DNA from: Adhaeribacter swui
GTDB taxonomy: Bacteria > Bacteroidota > Bacteroidia > Cytophagales > Hymenobacteraceae
Assembly (NCBI RefSeq): GCF_014217805.1
Contig: NZ_CP055156.1
Coordinates: 1 to 64,000, forward strand
Direction of reading: 5' to 3'
Length of the DNA: 64,000 nucleotides
Notes under the pieces: generated by a model
The model's input: only the letters and a program-made list of their open reading frames with translations
Told to the model about the DNA's origin: nothing
The model's database searches: none
In this document: positions 19,377 through 28,798 of the stretch, in pieces
How the letters are laid out: the number at the start of each line of letters is the position of its first letter
Position numbering within the stretch: position 1 is the first letter of the stretch
Made by a program: the position numbers and the translations under genes

Positions 19377-19859
19377 ATGTTTACCGCTTATTTATTATTA
19401 GGAAGTAACCTGGGCAACCGCGAAGATTATCTTTTTCAGGCCCGGAATTTAATTGGTGATCGGTTAGGCGAAATCAAGCAACAATCGGGTATTTACGAAA
19501 CTGCCGCCTGGGGCGTAGAAAATCAGCAAGCCTTTCTGAACCAAGTGCTGGCCATAGAAACCCCGTTAGCCCCCGAAGAATTGTTGCGGGAAATAAATTT
19601 TCTGGAAGCCGAATTAGGCCGGGTGCGCCGGGTACGCTGGGGTGCCCGGGTAATTGATATTGATATTTTATTTTACGGCAATGTAGTTTTGCAAACGCAA
19701 CGCCTCACCATTCCGCACCCGGAGTTGCAGAACCGGCGTTTTACTTTGGTACCCCTCACCGAAATAGCCCCGGATTTTATTCACCCGGTGCTTGGCTTAA
19801 GCAGCCAACAACTGCTGGCGCAATGCCCGGACACCTTAGAAGTTAAAAAATTTAAATAA
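19377..19859 (+). CDS. folK: 2-amino-4-hydroxy-6-hydroxymethyldihydropteridine pyrophosphokinase
   Basis: A 160-residue HPPK that transfers pyrophosphate from ATP to 6-hydroxymethyl-dihydropterin in folate synthesis. Visible signatures: LLGSNLGNRED at 6-16 (substrate loop), ETAAWGVENQ near 40, and the family fingerprint RWGARVIDIDILFYG (about 84-98) with the two metal-binding aspartates, followed by IPHPELQNRRF. Typical length. It converges with fabD, with an inverted simple-repeat pair (19862-19988) occupying the whole gap. The GTP cyclohydrolase of the same pathway is also in this window, at 48706. Confidence 0.95.
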   Translation: MFTAYLLLGSNLGNREDYLFQARNLIGDRLGEIKQQSGIYETAAWGVENQQAFLNQVLAIETPLAPEELLREINFLEAELGRVRRVRWGARVIDIDILFYGNVVLQTQRLTIPHPELQNRRFTLVPLTEIAPDFIHPVLGLSSQQLLAQCPDTLEVKKFK

Positions 19860-19861
19860 GT

Positions 19862-19988
19862 GATAGCGGATTAGTTATAAGTGGTTATTGGTTATAAGTT
19901 ATAGGTTATAAGCTTTTTGTTTTTCCGGGCAGGCACTTACGAGGCACCTTTTAAAACTTAAAACCTATAACCTATAACCACCTATCGC
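19862..19988. repeat. inverted short-period repeat arms between convergent genes
   Basis: The left arm (19862-19912) consists of 'ggttata(ag)gttata' variants; the right arm (19951-19988) of 'aaaacttaaaacctataacc' variants. The reverse complement of the right arm aligns with the left arm with mismatches. The arms run from stop codon to stop codon, with about 38 unrelated bases in the middle. A long imperfect hairpin would form in either transcript and may act as a bidirectional terminator. Confidence 0.65.
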
Positions 19989-20864
19989 TTAAAGCGCCGA
20001 GGCTACTTCCGCCTCTTTGTTTATTTTTTTTACTAATCCTTGTAAAACTTTACCTGGCCCGCACTCAACGAACAAAGTAGCGCCATCGGTAATCATGTTC
20101 TGTACCGTTTGGGTCCAGCGTACCGGTGCGGTTAATTGCTTTATTAAGTTTTGCTTAATCTGCTCCGGATCGGTGTAAGGTTTGGCGTCTACGTTTTGGT
20201 AAACCGGGCAAATGCCTTCGTTAAACTGCGTATTTTTAATGGCTTCGGCCAATTCGGCTTCGGCGGGTTGCATTAAAGGCGAGTGGAAAGCGCCTCCCAC
20301 TGGCAAAGGTAAAGCGCGTTTAGCGCCCGCTACTTTTAATTTTTCGCAAGCTATAGCTACCCCCAGGTTACTACCCGAAATTACTAACTGCCCTGGGCAA
20401 TTGTAATTAGCGGCCACTACTATTTCCTCAATTTGGGCGCACACTTCTTCCACGGTTCTATCGTCGAGGCCCAGAATAGCCGCCATGGCCGATGGGTTAG
20501 CCTCACACGCTTTTTGCATGGCCTGTGCGCGTTTGGCCACCAGAAGCAAAGCATCTTCAAAAGCCAGTACTTTATTGGCCACCAACGCCGAAAACTCACC
20601 TAATGAATGCCCCGCCACCATTTCGGGTTTAAAATCCGGAGCTACGGTAGCCATCGCAACCGAGTGCAAGAAAATAGCGGGTTGCGTTACGTTGGTTTGC
20701 TTTAGTTCATCGTCGGAGCCCGAGAACATGATTTGGGTAATGTTAAATCCTAATAGCTCATTTGCTTTATCAAATAAAGCCTTTGCGGCCGGATATTGCT
20801 CGTATAAATCGCGCCCCATGCCCGAGAACTGCGAACCCTGACCCGGAAATATATATGCTTTCAT
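19989..20864 (-). CDS. fabD: malonyl-CoA:ACP S-malonyltransferase
   Basis: A 291-residue acyltransferase that loads malonyl groups onto acyl carrier protein for fatty-acid synthesis. Motifs: FPGQGSQFSGMG at 6-17, the active-site GHSLGEFSAL at 85-94 with Ser87, the Arg of LLVAKRAQAMQ near 113-116, and GGAFHSPLM with the catalytic His near 198. Length standard. ATG start at 20864. It stands outside any fab cluster, being flanked by folK and the T9SS-secreted protein, and is probably expressed alone. Confidence 0.96.
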   Translation of the reverse strand: MKAYIFPGQGSQFSGMGRDLYEQYPAAKALFDKANELLGFNITQIMFSGSDDELKQTNVTQPAIFLHSVAMATVAPDFKPEMVAGHSLGEFSALVANKVLAFEDALLLVAKRAQAMQKACEANPSAMAAILGLDDRTVEEVCAQIEEIVVAANYNCPGQLVISGSNLGVAIACEKLKVAGAKRALPLPVGGAFHSPLMQPAEAELAEAIKNTQFNEGICPVYQNVDAKPYTDPEQIKQNLIKQLTAPVRWTQTVQNMITDGATLFVECGPGKVLQGLVKKINKEAEVASAL

Positions 20865-20865
20865 T

Positions 20866-21117
20866 TAGTAGTTTTTAGAGTTAGAAAGTTGAAAAGTTTG
20901 AAAGTTGTAAGGTTGAAAAGTTTAAAGGTTGTAAAAAGTAAAAATTTTAAAAATAATTGAGTAAACACTGGATAAGCCAAAATTGCTTCCTTATTTAACA
21001 GGGCAAAATAACGGATAATCTGGTAAACAGAAAAGGCCGGCAAAATTGCCAGCCTTTCCATTTCTTATTCAAATAGCAAAAAACAACTTTCTAACCTTTC
21101 AACTATCTAACAATCTC
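20866..21117. repeat. short-period repeat arms flanking the fabD upstream region
   Basis: The left arm (20866-20940) has several variants of 'agaaagttgaaaagttt', and the right arm (21081-21117) carries the complementary 'caactttctaacctttcaac' pattern. The right arm extends over the last codons of the T9SS-type gene, whose stop is at 21103. About 140 bases with the terminator hairpin at 21031 lie between them. Confidence 0.6.
21031..21057 (-). terminator. intrinsic terminator of the T9SS-secreted protein gene
   Basis: Hairpin with arms 21032-21043 and 21046-21057 (AAAGGCCGGCAA / TTGCCAGCCTTT, one mismatch), followed on the minus strand by a T-rich tract. It lies about 46 bases past the stop at 21103. 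Confidence 0.75.
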
Positions 21118-23838
21118 CACCCAGCCTTTGTACGTTTTGCGGGTGTTTTTCGGATCCAGGGTAAAGAATTCTACTTCGGCCTGGTAGTAGTATACGCCAT
21201 CCGGCACCCGGCTACCGCCGTTATCTACTCCCCGCCAGTTAATCATAGGATCTGAAGTGCTTTCGTAGAGTTTGCCTCCCCACCGGTTAAACACGGTAAA
21301 CTTAGTTGATTTGATAAAGCTTGGCCGTTTATCGTCGGGTCTAAACACATCGTTTTTGTTATCGCCGTTCGGGGTAAAAATGTTGGGCAAGCTAAAGTAG
21401 AAGCAGTTGTCTTTGCACCCTTCGTTGCTTACTTCGCTCTCGTTGCCTGCCGCATCGGTGGCCGTTACCACGTAACAACCCGCAAACGAGGTTAAATTGC
21501 CGTGGGTGTAAGTGGTTACGTTGGCAGGCGTAGTGGCAATAGAATCGTACTCACTTTCGGGCGAAGCTTTGTAGTAAATGGTATAGTAAGCAATATCAGA
21601 GCCACACGGCGGCGTTACATTCGGTACCCAGGTTAATACATTTTGGATGGGAGTTTGCGCCGTGAGCTGTTCGCAAATAAGCTCATTAATGCTTAATACC
21701 GGCGGACAAGGCGCCGTTACATCTTCGAAACTGGTACAAGAAATCTGGCTGTTGTTGAGCAGCAAATACGGAATTCGTGGGTTGGAGTAGCGGCCCTTAG
21801 TAGTTACGTAATAACAATATTCCTGATTTTCTACCAGGGGCTGGTTATTATATGTACCCCGGTCTACGTAAGTGCCCCCGTTAATGGTAGCATCTACGCT
21901 GTCGATTAAAATAAAGGCATTGCCAATTTGCCGGTAGATCAGGTGCTTGCGCGCGGTATTGTTCCAGGGTACCCGGTAGGTCCAGTTCAAAGTAATGGCC
22001 TTATTTTCCGAAGCAGTGGTTAAGCGTACGCTTGATCCCGGCGAAGCCGTATCTACCAAAGCAGCCGTACCGCCCGGCGAATGGAATAACTCGATTTTAT
22101 AGGTATATGCTTTTTCTTCGGTATTTAGATTAGTATCAGTAAAGGTGGTATCGTTTAAGTTACCGGATTGGTAAATTTGAGCAAAGGCGGCTACCGGACC
22201 AACCTGACCCTCTACCCGCGATAAACGATACTGCAAAGGCGGGGTTAAACCGGTTACTCCATCACGCGGACGAGTCCATTTTACCAAATTTTTACCGGTA
22301 GTAGTAGAGGTTTCGGTAACACTCACGTTGGTAAGCATGGGCACATTATCCGGCAGAATAACGCAGGCAGGTACGGCCGCTAAGCTTTCGCCATTGCCCG
22401 GTGCCAGCCAAGCCGCATAGATGGTATAGCAATAAGTCTGACCCCGTTTTAAACCCCCGGCTATGCCGTTATCGTAAAAGGTAACTTGGTCTTTGTTTAC
22501 TTCCCCAATCCGCACAAACCCCGTTGAAGCCGGTACGCCCGTTTCACATATTTGCGGCACAAAGTCCGACTCGCCTTCTTTGCGGTAGATGTATAATTTT
22601 TCGGCTCCCTGGCACTGGTAGCTGTCCCAGTTTAATCGAATACCTCCCCCTTCAATAGCGGCTGTAAAGCCGGTCGGTGATGGCCCGATTACCCGGATGT
22701 TCCAGGGTTTAATGTCCGCCAGGGGAACAGCCGCGTTATCTACCGCCCGGAAAACTACTTGGTACGGCTTTTCTCGCACATCTTCGCACTGGGTTTGCCA
22801 GTTAAACTGTCCATTATTATTATTTAACTGTCTGAAAGTAGCCGGAGGTAAAATACCGCTGTAGGCTTGTATAGTAATAATATTACCCGGGTCTGGGTCG
22901 GTTACGGTAACCGCTTCCTGAATGGCAGTTCCGGCAATAACGCAAAGCTCCTTCTCCGACAAACGGGGTGGCTGATTATCGGTGGGTAAAACCCGGATTT
23001 GCATATCGCGGAGCACCTCCCCTATTTTGCGCCCATCGCGCCATTCTTCCACAAAAAAAGCTACGTTGTAATCGCCTAAGCGCCCCGGTGTGTTCCAGGT
23101 AATTTGCCCAGTTACCGCATTGATGCTGAACGTTGGGGGACCACCCGGCGGGTTGGGTAAAGCCGTACCGCCAAAGTTATTCGGCCATTGAAACCCAAAT
23201 ACATCTTGTATTATCGGATTATCCCGGTCGTCGGTTAAGTTTTGCTGCGAAGGATATAGCCGGAAAGCCAAACTATCCCCATCGGCATCAAAAGCACCGG
23301 GGTTGTGCACGTAAAGTTGGCCGGAGGTAGCTACATCGATGGGAGGTACCAGTAATTGTGGTGTATGATTAATAGGCTCGAAAACGTCGATGGTAATAAA
23401 GGTAGTTAACACAAAATCCTGCTGATCGGATTGGGTCATGTTCACTACGTTTTTACTGCGGTTTACTTCGTAGTAAACCAACCGGAAGGTGCCCGGTCCC
23501 GAATAGGTATGTTCAAAGTAATACACGTTCCGCCAAGTATCCGGGGTAATCTTCCGATGGTCGGCCCGTTCCACTTCCTGGGAGGTACCATCACCGAAAC
23601 TTAATATGGCCGTGGGGTTATCGGCTGCCGAATTTACGTCGGCGTATTGCACCATTTTAAAAAAATACCGGAGCGGGTTGCGGTTAGCTACCGGCAAGGT
23701 AGTATCGCTTTGCGCGGTAATTTCGCCGGCCCGGATGTGGGTGGCTTGCACCTGAGTAGAAAAGCCTAAAAACAAAACCAGCACCCAAAAGCAGAAAACT
23801 GGTAGTATTGTTTTATGAAAGGGTAAGTTTATTCGCAT
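21103..23838 (-). CDS. large secreted protein with T9SS type B (CHU_C) sorting domain
   Basis: A 911-residue exported protein. A signal peptide (hydrophobic core about 11-26, cleavage near VQA-T) is followed by THIRAGEITA, an N-terminal pattern seen in other Bacteroidota gliding-associated proteins. Several Ig/cadherin/fibronectin-like beta domains span about 40-820 (for example DADGDSLAFRLYP, TWNTPGRLGDYNV). The last 85 residues are the gliding-motility C-terminal domain (IFTPNGDNKNDVFRP, FNRWGGKLY, WRGVDNGG, VPDGVYYYQ), the type B signal for the type IX secretion system. Likely surface-attached or released, with an adhesive role inferred. A terminator follows; a long AT-rich leader precedes it. 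Confidence 0.9.
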   Translation of the reverse strand: MRINLPFHKTILPVFCFWVLVLFLGFSTQVQATHIRAGEITAQSDTTLPVANRNPLRYFFKMVQYADVNSAADNPTAILSFGDGTSQEVERADHRKITPDTWRNVYYFEHTYSGPGTFRLVYYEVNRSKNVVNMTQSDQQDFVLTTFITIDVFEPINHTPQLLVPPIDVATSGQLYVHNPGAFDADGDSLAFRLYPSQQNLTDDRDNPIIQDVFGFQWPNNFGGTALPNPPGGPPTFSINAVTGQITWNTPGRLGDYNVAFFVEEWRDGRKIGEVLRDMQIRVLPTDNQPPRLSEKELCVIAGTAIQEAVTVTDPDPGNIITIQAYSGILPPATFRQLNNNNGQFNWQTQCEDVREKPYQVVFRAVDNAAVPLADIKPWNIRVIGPSPTGFTAAIEGGGIRLNWDSYQCQGAEKLYIYRKEGESDFVPQICETGVPASTGFVRIGEVNKDQVTFYDNGIAGGLKRGQTYCYTIYAAWLAPGNGESLAAVPACVILPDNVPMLTNVSVTETSTTTGKNLVKWTRPRDGVTGLTPPLQYRLSRVEGQVGPVAAFAQIYQSGNLNDTTFTDTNLNTEEKAYTYKIELFHSPGGTAALVDTASPGSSVRLTTASENKAITLNWTYRVPWNNTARKHLIYRQIGNAFILIDSVDATINGGTYVDRGTYNNQPLVENQEYCYYVTTKGRYSNPRIPYLLLNNSQISCTSFEDVTAPCPPVLSINELICEQLTAQTPIQNVLTWVPNVTPPCGSDIAYYTIYYKASPESEYDSIATTPANVTTYTHGNLTSFAGCYVVTATDAAGNESEVSNEGCKDNCFYFSLPNIFTPNGDNKNDVFRPDDKRPSFIKSTKFTVFNRWGGKLYESTSDPMINWRGVDNGGSRVPDGVYYYQAEVEFFTLDPKNTRKTYKGWVEIVR

Positions 23839-24405
23839 AGAAAAGCTTTATAGCAATAGAACGTAGCTAAGAATAAAATTGATATTATTTCGCGGAAAAA
23901 TTTACTCCACTAAACGTATTAATTTATGATTACGCAATAAAATAAAAATACATGAATCTAGCTGACCTGGTTAATTCTTATATCCTGTATAGCGCAGTAA
24001 TATTTTAAAATTATGCTTTAAAAGGTACCTACCTGTTTTTTACTAACTTTTAAAATTGTTATTTAATTGTTAATTGAGAAAGTATTGCTGTTAAAAACTC
24101 CCGGATTATTTAAAATTAAAAAATATTAGGCTAGTAACTCCTCACAGAGAACCAGGACTTTGTTTTAGAACGTAAGTTTAATTACATATTATACCACCTT
24201 AATAAAAGCCACAGGCATAAGCGATGTATTAGTTTACCCGGACAAAAATATTTACCCGGTTAAACTTATCATATGCAGGCAACAAAACAATAAACTAATA
24301 GTTATTAGAACTAGATATTAAAGATTAAAAAAAGGTAAAGGAAAGAAACTGAAACCAACGGATATTAGCCCTTTAATTTAGATTTATTCAAAATAGGTTT
24401 TTGTT
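23839..24405. other. intergenic region upstream of the sdh operon
   Basis: About 570 bases of very AT-rich DNA between the divergent T9SS-type gene and the respiratory operon. Apart from the sdhC promoter beginning at 24406 I see no gene, hairpin or repeat of note. Confidence 0.5.
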
Positions 24406-24437
24406 TTTGTTTTATATATTACCCGCCATTACCTTTG
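24406..24437 (+). promoter_or_regulatory. promoter of the sdhCAB operon
   Basis: TTTG at 24406-24409 (-33), a 20-base spacer, and TACCTTTG at 24430-24437 (-7, matches TAnnTTTG). The sdhC ATG is 52 bases downstream. Confidence 0.75.
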
Positions 24438-24488
24438 AAAACATAATAAAACAATTTTTAACCTATCACTTAAACTTTACCCACATAA

Positions 24489-25160
24489 ATGAGTTGGTTC
24501 ACGAAAACATTCTCCAGTACCATTGGCAGAAAAGTGATTATGTCCATTACCGGGCTTTTTCTCTGCTCTTTCTTGGTGGTACACTTAATCGGCAACTTAC
24601 AATTATTTAAAAACGACGGCGGTGAGGCGTTTAACATTTACTCCGAGTTTATGGGCCACAATCCGGTTATTCGTACCCTGGAAATTGTGCTCTTGCTCGG
24701 CTTTGTGTTTCACATCTACGATGCGTTTGTACTCACCCGGCGTAATCAAAACGCCCGTTCGGTAAAGTACGCCGTTAACCGCCTGGAACAGAATAGCAAC
24801 TGGTCGTCGCGCAACATGGGTTTATTAGGCACGGTAATCCTAGTTTTTCTGTTGGTGCACTTGTATAACTTTTTCTGGCGCGCCCGCTTCGGCGAAATCC
24901 CCGCTGACCCGCAAGGCAACGAAGATTTATACAGCGTGGTAGTAGAGTCGTTTCAGATTTGGTGGTACGTGTTATTGTACGTAGTTGCACAGGCAGCCTT
25001 GTGCTTCCACTTAATACACGGCTTTGCGAGTGCTTTCCAGACTTTAGGCTTAAACCACCGGAAATATACGCCGGCCATTAAAGCCGTGAGTTACGGCTTT
25101 TCTATTGTGGTTTGCCTGGGATTTGCCATCATGCCGTTGTACTTTTTCTTTCAAGGTTAA
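24489..25160 (+). CDS. sdhC: succinate dehydrogenase/fumarate reductase cytochrome b subunit
   Basis: A 223-residue integral membrane subunit of the type B succinate:quinone oxidoreductase (b558 family), anchoring the flavoprotein and iron-sulfur subunits and passing electrons to or from menaquinone. Five hydrophobic segments are visible. Candidate haem-ligand histidines occur in VVHLIGNLQLF, FHIYDAF, LLVHLYNFFW and CFHLIHGFASA. The N terminus MSWFTKTFSSTIGRK and the downstream genes in the order A then B are typical of Bacteroidota. sdhA starts 19 bases after its stop. A good promoter lies upstream. Confidence 0.92.
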   Translation: MSWFTKTFSSTIGRKVIMSITGLFLCSFLVVHLIGNLQLFKNDGGEAFNIYSEFMGHNPVIRTLEIVLLLGFVFHIYDAFVLTRRNQNARSVKYAVNRLEQNSNWSSRNMGLLGTVILVFLLVHLYNFFWRARFGEIPADPQGNEDLYSVVVESFQIWWYVLLYVVAQAALCFHLIHGFASAFQTLGLNHRKYTPAIKAVSYGFSIVVCLGFAIMPLYFFFQG

Positions 25161-25178
25161 TTTAATTCATTTGCTTAT

Positions 25179-27092
25179 ATGATATTAGATGCTAAAATCC
25201 CGCAAGGCCCCTTAGCCGAGAAGTGGGAAAAACATAAATTTAACGTGAAGCTGGTAAACCCGGCTAACAAACGGAAATACGATATAATTGTAGTGGGTAC
25301 GGGTTTGGCCGGTGCTTCGGCGGCGGCAACGTTGGCCGAGTTGGGCTATAACGTAAAAGCTTTTTGCTACCAGGATAGCGCCCGCCGCGCGCACAGTATT
25401 GCGGCGCAAGGCGGTATTAACGCCGCCAAAAATTACCAGAACGACGGCGACAGCGTGTACCGCTTGTTTTACGATACCATTAAAGGTGGCGACTACCGCG
25501 CCCGCGAAGCCAACGTATACCGGCTGGCCCAGGTATCGGTTAACATTATTGACCAGTGCGTGGCGCAAGGCGTACCTTTTGCCCGCGAGTACGGTGGTTT
25601 ATTAGCCAACCGTTCGTTCGGGGGTGCGCAGGTTTCGCGTACGTTCTACGCACGGGGCCAAACCGGACAGCAGTTGTTGTTAGGTGCTTATAGCGCGCTT
25701 AACCGGCAAATTGCTTACGGTAAAGTTAAAATGTACCCGCGCACCGAAATGCTGGATTTAGTAATGGTGGATGGTAAAGCCCGCGGCATTATTACCCGCC
25801 ATTTAATTACCGGTAAAATAGAACGGCATAGTGCCCACGCGGTTATTTTGGCCACAGGTGGTTACGGGAACGTGTTTTATTTGTCTACCAATGCCATGGG
25901 TTCTAACACCACAGCTATCTGGCGGGCCCATAAAAAAGGCGCTTATTTTGCCAACCCTTGCTTTACCCAAATCCACCCTACCTGTATTCCGGTTTCCGGC
26001 GATTACCAGTCAAAATTAACCTTAATGTCGGAGTCGTTGCGGAACGACGGCCGGGTATGGGTACCTAAAGCAGTGGGCGACAAGCGGGCACCACAGGACA
26101 TTCCGGAAGAAGAACGCGATTACTTCCTGGAACGCAAATACCCGTCTTTTGGTAACCTGGTGCCGCGCGACGTGGCTTCCCGGAATGCCAAACAAGCCTG
26201 CGACGAAGGTCGTGGTGTTGGTTCTACGGGCTTAGCCGTTTACCTCGATTTTGCCGATGCTATTCAGCGCGACGGTTTAGATAAGGTAAGCCAGAAATAT
26301 GGTAACCTGTTTGATATGTACGCCAAAATCACCGGCGAAAATCCATACGAATCGCCAATGCGTATTTACCCAGCGGTACACTACACCATGGGTGGCTTGT
26401 GGGTAGACTATAACTTAATGACGACTATTCCGGGCTTATACGCCACTGGTGAGTGTAACTTCTCCGACCATGGCGCTAACCGCTTAGGAGCTTCGGCGCT
26501 TATGCAAGGTTTAGCCGATGGATACTTTGTAATTCCGTATACAATTGGTGATTATCTGGCGCAGATGAAAACCGAAAAAGTACCTACTACGCATGCCGCT
26601 TTCGACGAAGCCGAACAACAAGTAATAAGCCGGGTAAACCGTTTCTTATCAACCAAGGGTACTAAGACTGTAGATCATTACCACAAAGAATTAGGATTAC
26701 TCATGTGGGATTACTGCGGAATGGCCCGGAATGCCGAAGGACTTCGGTTTGCCAAGCAAAAGATTAGTGAACTAAGGGCTGATTTCTGGCAGAATGTGCG
26801 GGTATTAGGTTCGAACGAAGAACTGAATATGACGCTGGAAAAAGCAGGGCGCGTAGCCGACTTCCTGGAGTTAGGCGAATTAATGGTAGACGATGCGTTG
26901 CACCGGAACGAATCCTGCGGTGGTCACTTCCGGGAAGAATACCAAACGCCGGAAAACGAAGCCCTACGCGATGACGAAAACTTTGCCTACGTAGCAGCCT
27001 GGGAATATGCCGGTGATAACCAACCGGAAAACCTGCACAAAGAGGCTTTAAATTTCGAAAACGTGAAGCTAACGCAGCGGAGCTATAAATAA
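25179..27092 (+). CDS. sdhA: succinate dehydrogenase/fumarate reductase flavoprotein subunit
   Basis: A 637-residue FAD subunit oxidising succinate to fumarate (or the reverse). The dinucleotide-binding [13 protein letters not shown] lies at 40-52, and the covalent-FAD histidine is His72 in [11 protein letters not shown]. Catalytic segments include [12 protein letters not shown], the Arg-containing RDVASR, and [14 protein letters not shown] near residue 430. Full length for the type B family. Second gene of the operon: sdhC ends 18 bases before, and sdhB follows after a 132-base gap filled by an inverted repeat (27101-27215). Confidence 0.96.
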   Translation: MILDAKIPQGPLAEKWEKHKFNVKLVNPANKRKYDIIVVGTGLAGASAAATLAELGYNVKAFCYQDSARRAHSIAAQGGINAAKNYQNDGDSVYRLFYDTIKGGDYRAREANVYRLAQVSVNIIDQCVAQGVPFAREYGGLLANRSFGGAQVSRTFYARGQTGQQLLLGAYSALNRQIAYGKVKMYPRTEMLDLVMVDGKARGIITRHLITGKIERHSAHAVILATGGYGNVFYLSTNAMGSNTTAIWRAHKKGAYFANPCFTQIHPTCIPVSGDYQSKLTLMSESLRNDGRVWVPKAVGDKRAPQDIPEEERDYFLERKYPSFGNLVPRDVASRNAKQACDEGRGVGSTGLAVYLDFADAIQRDGLDKVSQKYGNLFDMYAKITGENPYESPMRIYPAVHYTMGGLWVDYNLMTTIPGLYATGECNFSDHGANRLGASALMQGLADGYFVIPYTIGDYLAQMKTEKVPTTHAAFDEAEQQVISRVNRFLSTKGTKTVDHYHKELGLLMWDYCGMARNAEGLRFAKQKISELRADFWQNVRVLGSNEELNMTLEKAGRVADFLELGELMVDDALHRNESCGGHFREEYQTPENEALRDDENFAYVAAWEYAGDNQPENLHKEALNFENVKLTQRSYK

Positions 27093-27100
27093 CATTTTAA

Positions 27101-27215
27101 ATAAATTAAAAATTAGAAAATTAAAAATTAGAAATGATTTGTCCGAATATATTTTGTTTTTGCTGGCATTCTATTTCTAACCTAATTTCTAATTCATAAT
27201 TTTTAATTCATAATT
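27101..27215 (+). repeat. inverted AT repeat inside the sdhA-sdhB gap
   Basis: The left arm is a perfect tandem duplication of the 15-mer ATTAAAAATTAGAAA at 27105-27119 and 27120-27134. The right arm (27169-27215) is made of the complementary 'TTTCTAATT' and 'AATTTTTAATTCAT' pieces. About 34 unrelated bases separate the arms. In the sdhCAB transcript this would fold into a long AT hairpin between the flavoprotein and iron-sulfur cistrons. Confidence 0.75.
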
Positions 27216-27224
27216 GAAAAAAAA

Positions 27225-28010
27225 ATGGCTGGTAACAATCCCAACGCAAAGCCCATGAACCTGACTCTTCGGGTTTGGCGCCAACAAAACGCGAATACCC
27301 CAGGTCAACTGGTTACATATAATGCCAATAACATTTCTCCCGATATGTCTTTCCTGGAAATGATCGACGTGGTAAACGAAGATTTAACCCTGAAAGGCGA
27401 AGACCCGATTGCATTTGACCACGATTGCCGCGAAGGTATTTGCGGCATGTGCAGTATGTACATCAATGGCCGGGCGCATGGCCCCGAAAAAGGTACTACT
27501 ACCTGCCAGTTGCACATGCGTAAATTTCACGATGGCGAAACCATTACTATTGAGCCTTGGCGCGCCAATGCCTTCCCGGTGCATAAAGATTTGAGCGTAG
27601 ACCGTTCCGCTTTAGACCGGATACAGCAAGCGGGCGGTTACATCTCGGTGAACACCGGCGGGGTACCCGATGCCAACGAAATTCCGATTCCGAAGGATAT
27701 TGCCGATAAAGCTTTTGATGCCGCTACTTGTATTCAGTGCGGGGCTTGCGTGGCCGCTTGTAAAAACGCGTCGGCGATGTTATTTGTGAGCGCGAAAGTA
27801 TCGCAGTTAGCTTTATTACCGCAAGGCAAAGTAGAACGTAAAACCCGCGTAGAAAATATGCTGGCCCAGCACGATGCCGAAGGTTTTGGCGCCTGCTCGA
27901 ACATTGGTTCCTGCGCCGCCGAGTGCCCGGTAGGTATTTCCCTGGAAAATATTGCCATGCTTAACCGGGAATACCTGGGAGCGAAACTGACCTCCGAAAA
28001 CGTAGGTTAA
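27225..28010 (+). CDS. sdhB: succinate dehydrogenase/fumarate reductase iron-sulfur subunit
   Basis: A 261-residue electron-transfer subunit. The N-terminal ferredoxin domain has Cys68, Cys73, Cys76 and Cys94 ([10 protein letters not shown]...TTCQLHM) for the [2Fe-2S] cluster. The C-terminal domain has [12 protein letters not shown] (169-180) and [14 protein letters not shown] (224-237) for the [4Fe-4S] and [3Fe-4S] clusters. Last gene of the operon; a terminator hairpin follows 17 bases after the stop. The ATG at 27225 follows a run of nine A, without a Shine-Dalgarno motif. Confidence 0.96.
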   Translation: MAGNNPNAKPMNLTLRVWRQQNANTPGQLVTYNANNISPDMSFLEMIDVVNEDLTLKGEDPIAFDHDCREGICGMCSMYINGRAHGPEKGTTTCQLHMRKFHDGETITIEPWRANAFPVHKDLSVDRSALDRIQQAGGYISVNTGGVPDANEIPIPKDIADKAFDAATCIQCGACVAACKNASAMLFVSAKVSQLALLPQGKVERKTRVENMLAQHDAEGFGACSNIGSCAAECPVGISLENIAMLNREYLGAKLTSENVG

Positions 28011-28026
28011 GATTTGCATAAATTTT

Positions 28027-28057
28027 AAAAAAGCGAGCCGAAAGGTTCGCTTTTTTT
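28027..28057 (+). terminator. intrinsic terminator of the sdhCAB operon
   Basis: AAAAGCGAGCC pairs with GGTTCGCTTTT (one mismatch/wobble) around a GAAA tetraloop, followed by seven T. Confidence 0.92.
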
Positions 28058-28119
28058 ATGGCTTGTTATCAACCGGCGTTTTTGCCATTAACGAAAGAAT
28101 CTGTTATAAAACAAAAATG

Positions 28120-28127
28120 TACTTTTG
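28120..28127 (+). promoter_or_regulatory. -7 promoter box of the FMN reductase gene
   Basis: TACTTTTG matches TAnnTTTG, 45 bases before the ATG at 28172. Its position inside the longest possible frame argues against the upstream ATG at 28058 as the start. Confidence 0.55.
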
Positions 28128-28171
28128 ATGGTAGCAGATACAAAAGATTCTGTTTTTTAAATTTTTGGTTC

Positions 28172-28696
28172 ATGATTACGATTATATCCGGCACCAATCG
28201 ACCTCGTTCCAACGCCCGCGTTATTTCTGATATTTATGCCCGCTTGCTGGATAAGCGCCAGGTGCCCAACCAAATTCTGGATTTAATGGATTTGCCAGCC
28301 GATTTTATTTTTACAGCCTTGTATCACAATGCCGGTAAAAACGACCAGTACAATGAGCTCAATAAATTAATAGAAGGTACCGATAAGTTTGTGTTTATTG
28401 TACCGGAGTACAACGCTTCTTTCCCGGGCGTACTCAAAGCGTTTATTGATGGCTTGAGCTACCCAGGTAGTTTCAAAAATAAAAAAGCCGCTTTAGTCGG
28501 GATCTCCACCGGCTCCCAAGGCGGTGCTTTAGCGCTAAGTCACCTGACGGATATTTTGCATTACATGGGCATGCACGTACTAGCCGCTAAACCCCGGTTA
28601 AACTACATTTCCAAAAGCTTGGCCAACGGCGAACTAACCAATTCTTTATACGAAAGCTTACTATTGGAGCAGATTGATTCGTTTATCAATTTTTAA
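28172..28696 (+). CDS. NAD(P)H-dependent FMN reductase family protein
   Basis: A 174-residue flavodoxin-like oxidoreductase. The N terminus MITIISGTNRPRSNARVIS is the FMN phosphate-binding loop of the NADPH-dependent FMN reductase family. VFIVPEYNASFPGVLKAFIDG at about 74-94 is the second FMN-contacting block, and VGISTGSQGG the third. It likely reduces FMN, quinones or azo compounds; the substrate is not determinable. The frame is open from 28058, but the 38 additional residues would overlap the sdh terminator region and lack similarity to the fold, and a -7 box lies between, so I use the ATG at 28172. Confidence 0.88.
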   Translation: MITIISGTNRPRSNARVISDIYARLLDKRQVPNQILDLMDLPADFIFTALYHNAGKNDQYNELNKLIEGTDKFVFIVPEYNASFPGVLKAFIDGLSYPGSFKNKKAALVGISTGSQGGALALSHLTDILHYMGMHVLAAKPRLNYISKSLANGELTNSLYESLLLEQIDSFINF

Positions 28697-28798
28697 ATAA
28701 TTAAGAGCCATTTGGTAAGAAACCATTTGACTGCGTAGCTAAATAGGTTCCTCCTGAATGACAAAATTTTTAAAATTTAATATTTTATACCTCTATTT

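Noticed and set aside
28058-28171. Upstream ATG extending the FMN reductase by 38 residues
   Set aside because: The extension overlaps the end of the sdh terminator, contains the likely -7 box and lacks similarity to the flavodoxin-like fold.
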